Source: Saprospiraceae bacterium
Lineage (GTDB): Bacteria; Bacteroidota; Bacteroidia; Chitinophagales; Saprospiraceae
Direction: 5' to 3'
NCBI GenBank assembly: GCA_020631455.1
Contig: JAHDHF010000003.1
Span: 1,295 to 54,532, forward strand
DNA length: 53,238 nt
Shown here: piece by piece, positions 25,171-33,244 of the stretch
How positions within the stretch are numbered: position 1 is the first letter of the stretch
Layout of the letters: the number at the start of each line of letters is the position of its first letter
Position numbers and translations under genes: made by a program
Notes under the pieces: generated by a model
The model's database searches: none
Told to the model about the DNA's origin: nothing
Seen by the model: the letters and a program-made list of their open reading frames with translations, nothing else

Positions 25171-26335
25171 AAATCGACTAGCAGACCTTCAGTATCCGCA
25201 TGTGTGCCTTGATGTTGATTTATTAGACAAAAATATCCAAGCAAATCTGGGTCGTGCTGGCGATAAAAAAATACGACTTGCCTCTAAGTCAATACGATGT
25301 GTCGAGGTCTTAAAATACATTTTTGAAACACATGATGCGTTTCAAGGTATTATGGCGTATCACGGGGCTGAGGTTTTATTTTTAATTGAGCATGGATTTG
25401 ATGATATTCTACTTGGTTATCCAGTAGTAGATAAATCACTTATCGAGCAGCTTACTCAGCAGATTAAAATTGGAAAGCAGATTTGTTTTATGGTTGATTC
25501 AATAGAGCATTTAGCTTTATTAAATTCAATCGCAAAACAAGAAAATTGCAAAATTCCAGTTTGTCTTGATTTAGATGTTTCTGACAATTATCCAGGCTTG
25601 CGTTTTGGTGTGTGGCGATCGAGTGTACAAACTCAAGATCATGTCATTGATTTTGAAGCAGCACTACAACAATTTCCGAATATTTACCTCGATGGTCTCA
25701 TGGCGTATGAAGCGCAAGTAGCGGGAGTAGGCGATGCAACAAAAAATGGCGGCATAAAAAACACAATCATTAAACAATTAAAAAAAAGGTCAATTCCTCG
25801 CATAGCAAAAAAGCGACAAGAAGCTGTCGAGTATTTAATTAAAAAAGGGCATGCGCTTCGATTTGTCAATGGCGGCGGAACTGGTAGCCTTGAATCTACT
25901 CAAGCAGAAGATTGTGTCAGCGAAGTCACTGTCGGTTCTGGGTTTTATAATTCGCATTTATTTGATAATTATGCTCAATTTCAGTTTGAGTCTGCATTAT
26001 TTTATGCCATACAAATCGTACGGAATCCTGAAGCAGATATTTATACTTGTCATGGCGGCGGATTTATTGCCTCAGGAAATGTCGAACCAATTAAAGCACC
26101 AATTATTCATTTGCCAAAATATGGGCAGCTTGATTCGCTCGAAGGCGCAGGCGAAGTACAGACTCCAATACGATTTTTAAAACAAACTGAGCAACTCCAA
26201 ATCGGTGATCCGATATATTTGCGCCATGCCAAAGCAGGTGAATTACTAGAACGGTTTAATTCAGTATATCTTCTCAAAAAAGATTTTATAAAACAAGTTC
26301 CAACGTATCGCGGCGAAGGCTATACATTTGGATAA
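25121..26335 (+). CDS. PLP-dependent D-threonine aldolase/alanine racemase N-terminal-fold protein
   Basis: A 404-residue fold-type III PLP enzyme. The PLP lysine is in IRLASKSIRC near residue 51, and the alanine racemase-like barrel runs to about 260 with the phosphate-binding FVNGGGTGSLE near 248. The C-terminal beta domain has a His-Gly-Gly-Gly motif (YTCHGGGFIASG near 305), resembling the metal site of D-threonine aldolase and D-serine dehydratase-like proteins. The only ATG in a plausible position (25121) lies within the end of the upstream gene. Likely acts on beta-hydroxy D-amino acids; this is inference. Confidence 0.83.
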   Translation: MRLSSNERTLSQYQYYKNRLADLQYPHVCLDVDLLDKNIQANLGRAGDKKIRLASKSIRCVEVLKYIFETHDAFQGIMAYHGAEVLFLIEHGFDDILLGYPVVDKSLIEQLTQQIKIGKQICFMVDSIEHLALLNSIAKQENCKIPVCLDLDVSDNYPGLRFGVWRSSVQTQDHVIDFEAALQQFPNIYLDGLMAYEAQVAGVGDATKNGGIKNTIIKQLKKRSIPRIAKKRQEAVEYLIKKGHALRFVNGGGTGSLESTQAEDCVSEVTVGSGFYNSHLFDNYAQFQFESALFYAIQIVRNPEADIYTCHGGGFIASGNVEPIKAPIIHLPKYGQLDSLEGAGEVQTPIRFLKQTEQLQIGDPIYLRHAKAGELLERFNSVYLLKKDFIKQVPTYRGEGYTFG

Positions 26336-26387
26336 GATCAAAGCGTATGCGGACATTTAATTCCTGCCCATCATTTTGGCGCGTTCT

Positions 26388-26533
26388 GGCTGAGGGATAG
26401 GAGCAGCGCGAGCGAAGCGGACGCGCGAAGAATGAGCGCGGCTAGGCTAACGTACTGCGGATCCCGAATTCTCAGGAGGATAGCCCGACTTTATTTTTTA
26501 TTGAATTTTCAATAGAAAAATAAAGGCAGCCCC
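26388..26533 (+). repeat. Family B structured intergenic repeat, copy 3
   Basis: It starts GGCTGAGGGATAGGAGC and ends GGCAGCCCC. Here the A/T-rich stem sits in the right-hand hairpin (26489-26525) instead of the middle. It ends 8 bp before the stop codon of the decarboxylase. Confidence 0.85.
26489..26525. repeat. Inner A/T-rich hairpin of family B copy 3
   Basis: A 10-bp outer stem (CTTTATTTTT with AAAAATAAAG), then a bulge and TATTGA/TCAATA. It shares AATAGAAA with the other inner palindromes. Confidence 0.75.
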
Positions 26534-26541
26534 AAATTATT

Positions 26542-27903
26542 CTACCTGTAATTTGCTTCAGCAAATGCTTCAAAACGTTTGAAGAATTGGTCAACATCTT
26601 CCTTGGTGTTTCTTGCATTTATTGTCACGAAGCGCACGAATGTGTCACCGCCAAAGCTGCCATACCCGACCATCAGTTCGCCTGCCATGTAAAGATCATT
26701 ACAGATTTTTTCTGGCGAGATATTTTTATAATTGAAGCAAACACAAACGCTCGGCGCAATCCCATAATTTGTATAATCAGGATGCTTGTCGATGTATTCG
26801 CGAGCATAATCTGCAAGTGAAAATTGATGCTCTACAATGTTTTTTAATCCATTATTTCCGACGGCTTTCCAGAGCGTCCAAAATTTGAGCGCGTCATTGC
26901 GGCGGCCGCATTGCAAGGAGATTTTGCCGAGGTTGAGATCGTCGCCATCGGTCTGATACAAGTAGCTCGCATCATTGGAAAATGACTCGTAGAGCATCTC
27001 GCGATGCTTGGTGACGATGATAGAGCAAGTGATCGGCGTACCAAGCATTTTGTGTGCATTGACGCTAAACGAGTCCGCTCGCTCGCTGCCTGCGATGAGA
27101 TGTTTGTATGTATCTGACCACATCGTAGAGCCGCCAAAAGCGGCATCGACATGCAGCCAAATCTTGTGTTGCTCACAGAGGTCAGCGATAGGATTGATTG
27201 GATCAAACGCGCCAAGAACAGTCGTACCTGATGTCGCAATGACGCAACAAGGCGTCAGTCCTGCTGCTATGTCGTTGCTGATTTGTTTTTCGAGATCAGA
27301 AGGAGCGAGTCGGCCTTCTCCGTCTGTCTTGATGTAGCGGATATTGTCACGGCCAATGCCAGAAAATGCAGCATTTTTTGCATTGGAGTAATGCGATGCT
27401 TCTGAGCAATAGACAATGAGCTTGCCTGAGCTGCCTTTGGTTTTGACAGACGGATCGACGTGGTCGCGTGCCATGAGCATTCCCATAAAATTAGTCATTG
27501 ATCCGCCAGTGGCGATCGTGCCATCACTGCCTTCAGGATAGCCGATTCGTTTACAAATTTCTTTGATGATCGTCTTCTCGACAGCGATCATCGGTCCGCC
27601 GACCTTGTATGTGTACATACTGTTGTTGAGCAAGACTGCGAGCAGCTCTCCGACCACAGCTTTAGGTTGTCGTCCGCCAAACAGCTGATTAAAAAAATGA
27701 TCTGTTGACGTACGCGGTGTTTTGAGAATAAGCTCTGTGATCGATGCCTCAAAATCTGCTTCTGACATTGGCTCATCTTTAAGTTTTAGATCGACATGAT
27801 CGTAAATCTCTGTAGCAGGAATGTATGACGTCACGGGCTGTTGCTGCTCGGCATCGAGGAGGGCTTCAGCGATTGCATTAAAAAGACGAAGATCAGATTT
27901 CAT
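26542..27903 (-). CDS. Group II PLP-dependent decarboxylase (glutamate/cysteine-sulfinate decarboxylase type)
   Basis: A 453-residue PLP enzyme. The sequence follows the animal CSAD/GAD pattern: HFFNQLFGG near 70, SEASHYSNAKNAAFSGIG near 168, ATSGTTVLGAFDP near 223, the PLP-Asp in WLHVDAAFGGS near 250, and the PLP-Lys in NAHKMLGTP near 285, then SLQCGRRNDALKFW. It is divergent from the cysteine dioxygenase gene, whose product (cysteine sulfinate) would be its substrate if it is a CSAD. Glutamate, aspartate or diaminobutyrate decarboxylation are alternatives, since residues that set specificity cannot be judged safely by eye. A CATCTTTG -7-like box lies 21 bp upstream. Confidence 0.85.
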   Translation of the reverse strand: MKSDLRLFNAIAEALLDAEQQQPVTSYIPATEIYDHVDLKLKDEPMSEADFEASITELILKTPRTSTDHFFNQLFGGRQPKAVVGELLAVLLNNSMYTYKVGGPMIAVEKTIIKEICKRIGYPEGSDGTIATGGSMTNFMGMLMARDHVDPSVKTKGSSGKLIVYCSEASHYSNAKNAAFSGIGRDNIRYIKTDGEGRLAPSDLEKQISNDIAAGLTPCCVIATSGTTVLGAFDPINPIADLCEQHKIWLHVDAAFGGSTMWSDTYKHLIAGSERADSFSVNAHKMLGTPITCSIIVTKHREMLYESFSNDASYLYQTDGDDLNLGKISLQCGRRNDALKFWTLWKAVGNNGLKNIVEHQFSLADYAREYIDKHPDYTNYGIAPSVCVCFNYKNISPEKICNDLYMAGELMVGYGSFGGDTFVRFVTINARNTKEDVDQFFKRFEAFAEANYR

Positions 27904-27923
27904 AGAGCGAATTCAATAAGCTG

Positions 27924-27931
27924 CAAAGATG
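27924..27931 (-). promoter_or_regulatory. CATCTTTG -7-like box for the decarboxylase gene
   Basis: It differs from TAnnTTTG at the first base; 21 bp upstream of ATG 27903. Confidence 0.35.
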
Positions 27932-27982
27932 CTCCGAATCTGTTCTCAAGAGAGCAACGCGAGCCCTCGCTCGATAAAGTTG

Positions 27983-27990
27983 TACTTTTG
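27983..27990 (+). promoter_or_regulatory. TACTTTTG -7 box for cysteine dioxygenase
   Basis: A perfect TAnnTTTG match on the plus strand, 50 bp upstream of the proposed ATT start at 28040 and about 115 bp from the GTG at 28106. Confidence 0.5.
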
Positions 27991-28039
27991 TGTCGCTCAT
28001 CAAACATAACTAGGCAGTATCGGACATTCATCTACGCAC

Positions 28040-28546
28040 ATTCAGACACTTCAACAACTTCTTGACAGTTTAGCGACGTGTTCTGGAGATGAGTATGTTC
28101 ATATAGTGGAGCGCATTCGCATCCCTAAGAGTGAGTTTCAGCCTTATGCTACTTGGTCTGATAAATGCTACACACGCAATTGCATTATTGAGAATGAGTA
28201 TTACGAACTCCTACTCCTCTGCTGGAAGCAAGGTCAAAAAACACCAATTCACAATCATGGCGGCCAAGAGTGTTGGGTCTATATCGCAAGCGGTGAGCTG
28301 CAAGAATGCCTCTACGAAAATCAAGGGAACACCGATCTAAAATGCGTAAAGCAAATCACCCGACGTGAAGGCGACATCTCGTACATGAATGACGCGCTCG
28401 GTTATCATAGTCTTTCGCCTATTTCAGAGACCCTTATGACACTTCATCTCTATGCCAATCCAATTGCATCATGTATGTGTTTTGATCAAAGCAAGTCTCA
28501 ATTCGTAAACAAAATACTGCGCAGTAAAAAACGCGAAGAAAAGTAG
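28040..28546 (+). CDS. Cysteine dioxygenase (start codon uncertain)
   Basis: A non-haem iron enzyme that oxidises cysteine to cysteine sulfinate. The cupin motifs are clear: TPIHNHGGQECWVYIASGE (iron-binding His-x-His) and the later ALGYHSLSP His. The usual GTG at 28106 gives 146 residues and omits a family-like N-terminus. The open frame runs on upstream to 28010, and QTLQQLLDSLA fits the expected helix. The only start there would be the rare ATT at 28040, giving 168 residues. I annotate that with reserve. It is divergent from the decarboxylase; a repeat follows 9 bp after the stop. Confidence 0.75.
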   Translation: MQTLQQLLDSLATCSGDEYVHIVERIRIPKSEFQPYATWSDKCYTRNCIIENEYYELLLLCWKQGQKTPIHNHGGQECWVYIASGELQECLYENQGNTDLKCVKQITRREGDISYMNDALGYHSLSPISETLMTLHLYANPIASCMCFDQSKSQFVNKILRSKKREEK

Positions 28547-28555
28547 AATGATTGA

Positions 28556-28706
28556 GGGCTGCCCGCTGCATCATTTCATTCTTCAGCGGTCGGGCTATAC
28601 GCAGTACGGTAGCCTAGCTTTTTCTATTTCTTTTTTATTAAATAAAAGAAATAGAAAAATCCGCTTCGCTCATTGCATTCGCTCGCGCTGCTCCTATCCC
28701 TCAGCC
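28556..28706 (-). repeat. Family B structured intergenic repeat, copy 4
   Basis: The plus strand begins GGGCTGCCC and ends TCCCTCAGCC. On the minus strand the hairpin near the end alternates GC/GC and AT/AT 2-bp helices with GA/GA around a GCA loop. The middle palindrome is at 28619-28659. Confidence 0.87.
28619..28659. repeat. Inner A/T-rich hairpin of family B copy 4
   Basis: 16-bp arms (TTTTTCTATTTCTTTT and its complement) around a 9-base centre. Confidence 0.85.
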
Positions 28707-28779
28707 GAAAAGAGAACAAAGAGATGGCTTATCATCTTTCTCGCATTGCTGATGCAAAAGATTTACTTTTGAGACTTCT

Positions 28780-29466
28780 ATGAAACGCCTGTTTGATTTT
28801 GGGGCTCAATTTGTGTCACTGCTGCTGCATCCAGTCTTTGTGCTGACGTACGGCTTGATGCTGTTTATGATTTTAGCACCTGACGCATTTGGCAATTTGG
28901 CTGCTTGTGTGCGGCCGGATCAGGAGACTTGTGTACAGTGGTATCAAGTACTCACGCTTCGGACATTTATTCAGACTGCGGTCTTGCCATTGGCGGCTGT
29001 CGTGATGATGCGATTTTTAGGGTTTGTCAGCAGCCTTGAGATGCCAGAACGGAATGATCGAATCGGACCCCTTATCGTTGTGATCATATTCGTGTTGTGG
29101 ATGTTTATGAATTATCGGCAGCTGCCCGAAATACCAGCCTTGTATGTCAGCATGATTTTGGGTTCAGTCGTGGCATTATTTATCACATTTTTTGTCAATG
29201 TGTTTAGCAAAATAAGCCTTCACGCAGTTGGTATGGGCGGTTTGATCGGGATGGTTTCGCTGTTGTTGGTGCGTCCGTATCATTATTTTACAGTTGCTGA
29301 TTATCAGGCGATTTATCTTGTGCTTGGCTGTTTGATTGTCTTGGCTGGCTTGGTCGGCACAGCTCGCCTGCTGCTTGGCGCACATCGTCCTGTTGATTTG
29401 TGGGGCGGCTATGCAGTGGGATTTGGGGCGCAGTTTGTTGCATTGCGATTTGTAGTTCCTGCTTGA
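28780..29466 (+). CDS. PAP2-like polytopic membrane protein
   Basis: A 228-residue protein with about six membrane helices. The C-terminal GAHRPVDLWGGYAVG resembles the third motif (His and Asp) of the PAP2 phosphatase family, but the first two PAP2 motifs (KxxxxxxRP, PSGH) are not evident, so phosphatase activity is doubtful. Its stop overlaps the ATG of the EamA transporter by one base (TGATG), so they are coupled. The region from 28707 to 28779 shows no other gene. Confidence 0.65.
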   Translation: MKRLFDFGAQFVSLLLHPVFVLTYGLMLFMILAPDAFGNLAACVRPDQETCVQWYQVLTLRTFIQTAVLPLAAVVMMRFLGFVSSLEMPERNDRIGPLIVVIIFVLWMFMNYRQLPEIPALYVSMILGSVVALFITFFVNVFSKISLHAVGMGGLIGMVSLLLVRPYHYFTVADYQAIYLVLGCLIVLAGLVGTARLLLGAHRPVDLWGGYAVGFGAQFVALRFVVPA

Positions 29467-30383
29467 TGACAGATGTCCGTCAAATCCCTGTTGCTTTGGC
29501 GCATCTCGCCTTGTTTTGTGTCTCGCTTTTGTATGCAGGAAATTATACGGTAGCAAAACTCGTCATGCCTGCGTATGTAGAACCTTCGGGTTTTATCATC
29601 ATGCGAGTCTTAGCGGCGGCACTTTTGTTTTGGCTCATTGTTCCGTTTGGTCCGCGAGAGAAAATCGAGGGAAAGGACATCCTCCGACTTGTGATTTGTG
29701 CTGCTTTTGGTGTCGCGATCAATCAATTGTGCTTTTTTGAAGGCTTAAACCTCACGACACCGATTCATGCTTCGCTTATCATGACCACGACACCGATTTT
29801 GGTCTTGATCGTGGCTGTACTCGCTGGGAGCGAGCGGCTCACGGCTATGAAAATAGCTGGTGTCGTGCTTGGTGTCACAGGTGCGATTTTACTCATAGGA
29901 ATCTCAAAAGGCGGCTTTGACCTGAGTGGCGGCGGTGCGCTTGGCGATCTTCTTGTTTGGATCAATGCGACGAGTTATGCTTGTTATCTCGTGCTTGTCA
30001 AGCCGCTGATGAAAAAGTATAGTCCATTCACTGTTGTGCGATGGATCTTCACGATTGGGATTGTGATGGTTGTACCATTTGGATGGGAGGATTTAACTCA
30101 AGTCGATTGGACTGCTATCCCGACATCTATCTGGTGGGCGATCGCGTATGTTTTGATTGGTGTGACGTTTTTGACCTACTTGTTTAATGGTGTTGCACTC
30201 AAGCGGCTCAATCCATCTGTGGTCAGTATTTACATTTATTTGCAGCCAGTGCTTGCGATCATCATCGCGATACTCGCAAAGAGTGATTCGCTCACGCTCG
30301 GGCAAGTTGGTGCAGGCTTGTTGATTTTTCTTGGTATCGGGTTGGTGAGCTTTGCTCCGATCAAGCAGGTAAGCAAAGATTAA
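29466..30383 (+). CDS. EamA-family (DMT) transporter
   Basis: A 305-residue inner-membrane transporter with ten predicted helices in two EamA repeats (about 10-140 and 155-290). Typical motifs are YAGNYTVAKL in the first and WINATSYACYLVLVKPLMKK in the second; the second repeat ends YIYLQPVLAIIIAILA. ATG 29466 is chosen because it overlaps the previous stop by one base and begins at the first helix. The substrate is unknown; the family exports amino acids and other small metabolites. Confidence 0.9.
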   Translation: MTDVRQIPVALAHLALFCVSLLYAGNYTVAKLVMPAYVEPSGFIIMRVLAAALLFWLIVPFGPREKIEGKDILRLVICAAFGVAINQLCFFEGLNLTTPIHASLIMTTTPILVLIVAVLAGSERLTAMKIAGVVLGVTGAILLIGISKGGFDLSGGGALGDLLVWINATSYACYLVLVKPLMKKYSPFTVVRWIFTIGIVMVVPFGWEDLTQVDWTAIPTSIWWAIAYVLIGVTFLTYLFNGVALKRLNPSVVSIYIYLQPVLAIIIAILAKSDSLTLGQVGAGLLIFLGIGLVSFAPIKQVSKD

Positions 30384-30389
30384 ATCCTC

Positions 30390-30501
30390 GGACAAGCGCT
30401 GTGCAGCAGTGCCGCTTGCGGCAGACTCGGCTTAGCTGAGGCCGAGCGTATAGCGAGCTGCGGAACATAGCGACCGCGAGCCTTTGGCGAGCGGATGGCC
30501 C
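30390..30501 (+). repeat. Family C structured intergenic repeat, copy 6
   Basis: It starts GGACAAGCGCTGTGCAGCAG (loop GCA in the first hairpin) and ends GGATGGCCC. The last hairpin is CCGC, GA/GA, GCC/GGC, loop TTT. It lies 6 bp after the EamA stop. Confidence 0.87.
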
Positions 30502-30506
30502 ATAAA

Positions 30507-30541
30507 AAAAACGCCCCTTGAATGAATCAAGGAGCGTTTTC
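30507..30541. terminator. Bidirectional terminator between EamA and hppA
   Basis: An 11-bp stem (one C/A mismatch) with a 5-base loop, flanked by A-run on the left and T-run on the right. It sits 18 bp beyond the hppA stop. Confidence 0.85.
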
Positions 30542-30559
30542 TCTAGAGAAGATGTTTGA

Positions 30560-32827
30560 TTACTTCGTGTAATCGATTTCGTCTTCGAGTTTGTAGATAT
30601 CATCAGCATCGCCGAGTGATTCAACGTCTTGAATTTGCTGCTCAATCGTTGGTGTGTTCTCGATAGAACCGTGACCCTCTGCGCCGTGGCCGCCCAAGAT
30701 TGGAGCGATCGCAAGACCGACAAGACAAGTCAATTTGATCAAGATATTCATAGATGGACCTGATGTGTCCTTGAATGGATCACCAACTGTGTCTCCTGTT
30801 ACAGCAGCTTTGTGTGCGTCTGATCCTTTGTACGTCATCTTGCCGTCGATCATGACACCTGCTTCAAATGATTTCTTCGCATTGTCCCAAGCGCCACCTG
30901 CATTGTTTTGGAAGATCGCCCAAAGAACACCGCTCACTGCGACACCTGCCATGTACGAACCAAGGCACTCTGCACCCATCACAAAACCAACGATTAGTGG
31001 CGTGATGATCGTGATCGCACCTGGAAGCATCATCTCACGGAGCGCAGCTTTTGTCGAGATATCGACACAGCTTGCGTAGTCAGGCTTGCCTGTACCTTCC
31101 ATTATGCCAGGAATCTCTTTGAACTGACGGCGAACTTCTTTTACCATCTCCATTGCTGCTTTACCAACGCTGCTCATCGCAAGTGCTGAGAAAACAACTG
31201 GAATCATACCACCAACAAACAAGCAAGCAAGAACGTCTGCTTTGAAGATGTTGATTCCTTCGATACCTGTGAATGTGACATAAGCTGCAAACAATGCAAG
31301 TGCTGTCAATGCAGCAGAAGCGATTGCAAACCCTTTTCCGATTGCAGCAGTCGTATTACCAACTGAGTCAAGGATGTCTGTGCGTGTGCGCACTTCTTCA
31401 GGGAGTTCGCTCATCTCAGCGATACCACCAGCATTATCAGCAATAGGGCCGAATGCGTCAATCGCAAGCTGCATAGCTGTCGTCGCCATCATCGCTGATG
31501 CAGCGATCGCTACCCCGTAGAATCCTGCAAGCTCGTATGCTCCCCAGATTGCACCTGCAAAAAGTAAAATCGGAATAGCTGTACTCATCATACCTGTCGA
31601 AAGACCAGCGATGATATTCGTCGCAGCTCCTGTAGAAGAATTGTTGATGATGCTCATGACTGGCTTTTTGCCGATGCCTGTGTAGTACTCAGTTACCATC
31701 GAGATTGCTGCGCCTACAAAAAGACCAATCAATACTGCGTAGAATACATTCATTGAGCTGATCGTGCGATCTGCCTCACCGAAGAATGCCATTGTCATTT
31801 CACCAGGAAGCATGACGTAAATCAAACCAAATGCTGCAATACCAGTCAAAATGATTGAAACCCAGTTTCCGCGATTAAGAGCTGCTTGTACTTGTGATTC
31901 TTTGCTATCGTCTTTAGCTGAGATCAAGAAGCTTCCGATGATAGAGAACACGATGCCGAATCCTGCCAAAGCAACTGGAAGGAGAATCGGACCGAGACCG
32001 CCGAAAGAATCTGAAACGGCACCACCCATATCACGGATAACATAATTACCAAGTACCATCGCTGCTAGGACAGTCGCTACATACGAACCGAAAAGGTCAG
32101 CTCCCATACCAGCTACGTCTCCTACGTTATCACCAACGTTGTCAGCAATGGTTGCTGGGTTACGAGGATCATCTTCAGGGATACCAGCCTCGACTTTACC
32201 GACAAGGTCAGCTCCTACATCAGCAGCTTTTGTGTAGATACCGCCACCTACGCGTGCAAAGAGAGCAATACTCTCAGCTCCAAGTGAGAAACCAGCAAGT
32301 GCTTCGAGGACTACTGTCATTTTAGCAGTTCCATCGACGCCCCACTCGCCGCCCATGAGCCAGAAGTAAAGAATCGCTAGAAGTGAACTCAAACCGAAGA
32401 CTGCAAGACCAGCAACCCCAAGCCCCATGACCATACCGCCGCTAAATGATACTTTGAGTGCTTTGCTCAAGCTTGTGCGAGCAGCTTGTGTTGTGCGGAC
32501 ATTTGCTTTTGTAGCGACGCGCATACCGATCGAGCCAGCTAGAGCGGAGAAGAGCGCTCCAATCACAAATGCAACCACGATGAACCAATGTGTCGTCGGG
32601 ACATACCAACTTAAAATGCCTAGGAGTAAACCTGCTACAATAACAAAAATGAAGAGCAAACGATACTCAGCAGACAAAAATGCTTTGGCGCCGTCTGCGA
32701 TGGCGTCTGCGATTTCGCGCATGCGATCGTTACCGGCATCTTGTTTATTGACCCATGAAGCGGTGATCGCCATGTAAGCGAGACCGATGAGTCCAAAGAT
32801 TGGGAGAATGTAAATTAGATATTCCAT
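30560..32827 (-). CDS. hppA: K+-dependent membrane-bound pyrophosphatase (ion pump)
   Basis: A 755-residue polytopic protein that couples pyrophosphate hydrolysis to H+ or Na+ export. Acidic motifs [19 protein letters not shown] and [17 protein letters not shown] near 200-250 bind Mg-PPi, with a second acidic set in the C-terminal third ([14 protein letters not shown]). The motif [11 protein letters not shown] has Ala rather than Lys at the position that sets K+ dependence, so this is the K+-requiring class. H+ versus Na+ is not decided. The start is ATG 32827 ([10 protein letters not shown]); the longer frame to 32956 is rejected because it spans the -7 box. Confidence 0.94.
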   Translation of the reverse strand: MEYLIYILPIFGLIGLAYMAITASWVNKQDAGNDRMREIADAIADGAKAFLSAEYRLLFIFVIVAGLLLGILSWYVPTTHWFIVVAFVIGALFSALAGSIGMRVATKANVRTTQAARTSLSKALKVSFSGGMVMGLGVAGLAVFGLSSLLAILYFWLMGGEWGVDGTAKMTVVLEALAGFSLGAESIALFARVGGGIYTKAADVGADLVGKVEAGIPEDDPRNPATIADNVGDNVGDVAGMGADLFGSYVATVLAAMVLGNYVIRDMGGAVSDSFGGLGPILLPVALAGFGIVFSIIGSFLISAKDDSKESQVQAALNRGNWVSIILTGIAAFGLIYVMLPGEMTMAFFGEADRTISSMNVFYAVLIGLFVGAAISMVTEYYTGIGKKPVMSIINNSSTGAATNIIAGLSTGMMSTAIPILLFAGAIWGAYELAGFYGVAIAASAMMATTAMQLAIDAFGPIADNAGGIAEMSELPEEVRTRTDILDSVGNTTAAIGKGFAIASAALTALALFAAYVTFTGIEGINIFKADVLACLFVGGMIPVVFSALAMSSVGKAAMEMVKEVRRQFKEIPGIMEGTGKPDYASCVDISTKAALREMMLPGAITIITPLIVGFVMGAECLGSYMAGVAVSGVLWAIFQNNAGGAWDNAKKSFEAGVMIDGKMTYKGSDAHKAAVTGDTVGDPFKDTSGPSMNILIKLTCLVGLAIAPILGGHGAEGHGSIENTPTIEQQIQDVESLGDADDIYKLEDEIDYTK

Positions 32828-32875
32828 AGATAATGTGGTATTCGGATTTCTAGATTGGGTGCCTGAAAAGGCGCA

Positions 32876-32883
32876 CAAAGTTA
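32876..32883 (-). promoter_or_regulatory. TAACTTTG -7 box for hppA
   Basis: A perfect TAnnTTTG match, 49 bp upstream of ATG 32827; it supports the shorter start. Confidence 0.55.
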
Positions 32884-32940
32884 GGCATATTGTCACATTT
32901 AGCCTACGGTCTCTTTTTTTGTTTTTTGGAAGGTGGATTT

Positions 32941-33058
32941 GGGCACCTGCCGCCACAAAATTTGTGGCAGCATCAGGCTGTCCGCAGTACGGTACCTAGC
33001 CGCCCGCGCTTCGCTTGGCGTCCGCTCGCTGTGCTCGCGCTGCTCCCATCCTTGGTGC
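32941..33058 (-). repeat. Family E structured intergenic repeat (single copy)
   Basis: The plus strand reads GGGCACC at the left and GGTGC at the right; GCACC and GGTGC are complementary. The core GCAGTACGGTACCTAGC and GCTCGCGCTGCTCC matches family B, but the ends and closing stem differ. It and the next C copy fill the gene-free stretch 32828-33244. Confidence 0.75.
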
Positions 33059-33085
33059 GAGTGTAGCAGCCCTCGCCATGAGACT

Positions 33086-33229
33086 GGACAAGCGCTGCGA
33101 AGTGGTGGCGTAGCCAGACGCGAATGTAATGAAGCGGCCGAGCGAATAGCGAGCCACGAAGCATAGCGACAGCAGCCGTATTTTTTTCTATTGAATTTTT
33201 AATAGAAAAAATACGGCTGCTGATGGCCC
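33086..33229 (+). repeat. Family C structured intergenic repeat, copy 7
   Basis: It starts GGACAAGCGCTGCGAAG and ends GATGGCCC. The right-hand hairpin is replaced by a long A/T-rich stem (33170-33222). It ends 15 bp from the stop of the asnB-like gene. Confidence 0.87.
33170..33222. repeat. Inner long hairpin of family C copy 7
   Basis: CAGCAGCCGTATTTTT and its complement form the outer stem; the centre reads TTCTATTGAATTTTTAATAG, almost the same as in the copy at 47217. Confidence 0.85.
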
Positions 33230-33244
33230 ACAATTATTCTGTTG

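Noticed and set aside
32828-32956. Longer hppA start at 32956
   Set aside because: The extension is hydrophilic, unlike the family, and spans the TAACTTTG box; [10 protein letters not shown] begins directly with the first helix.
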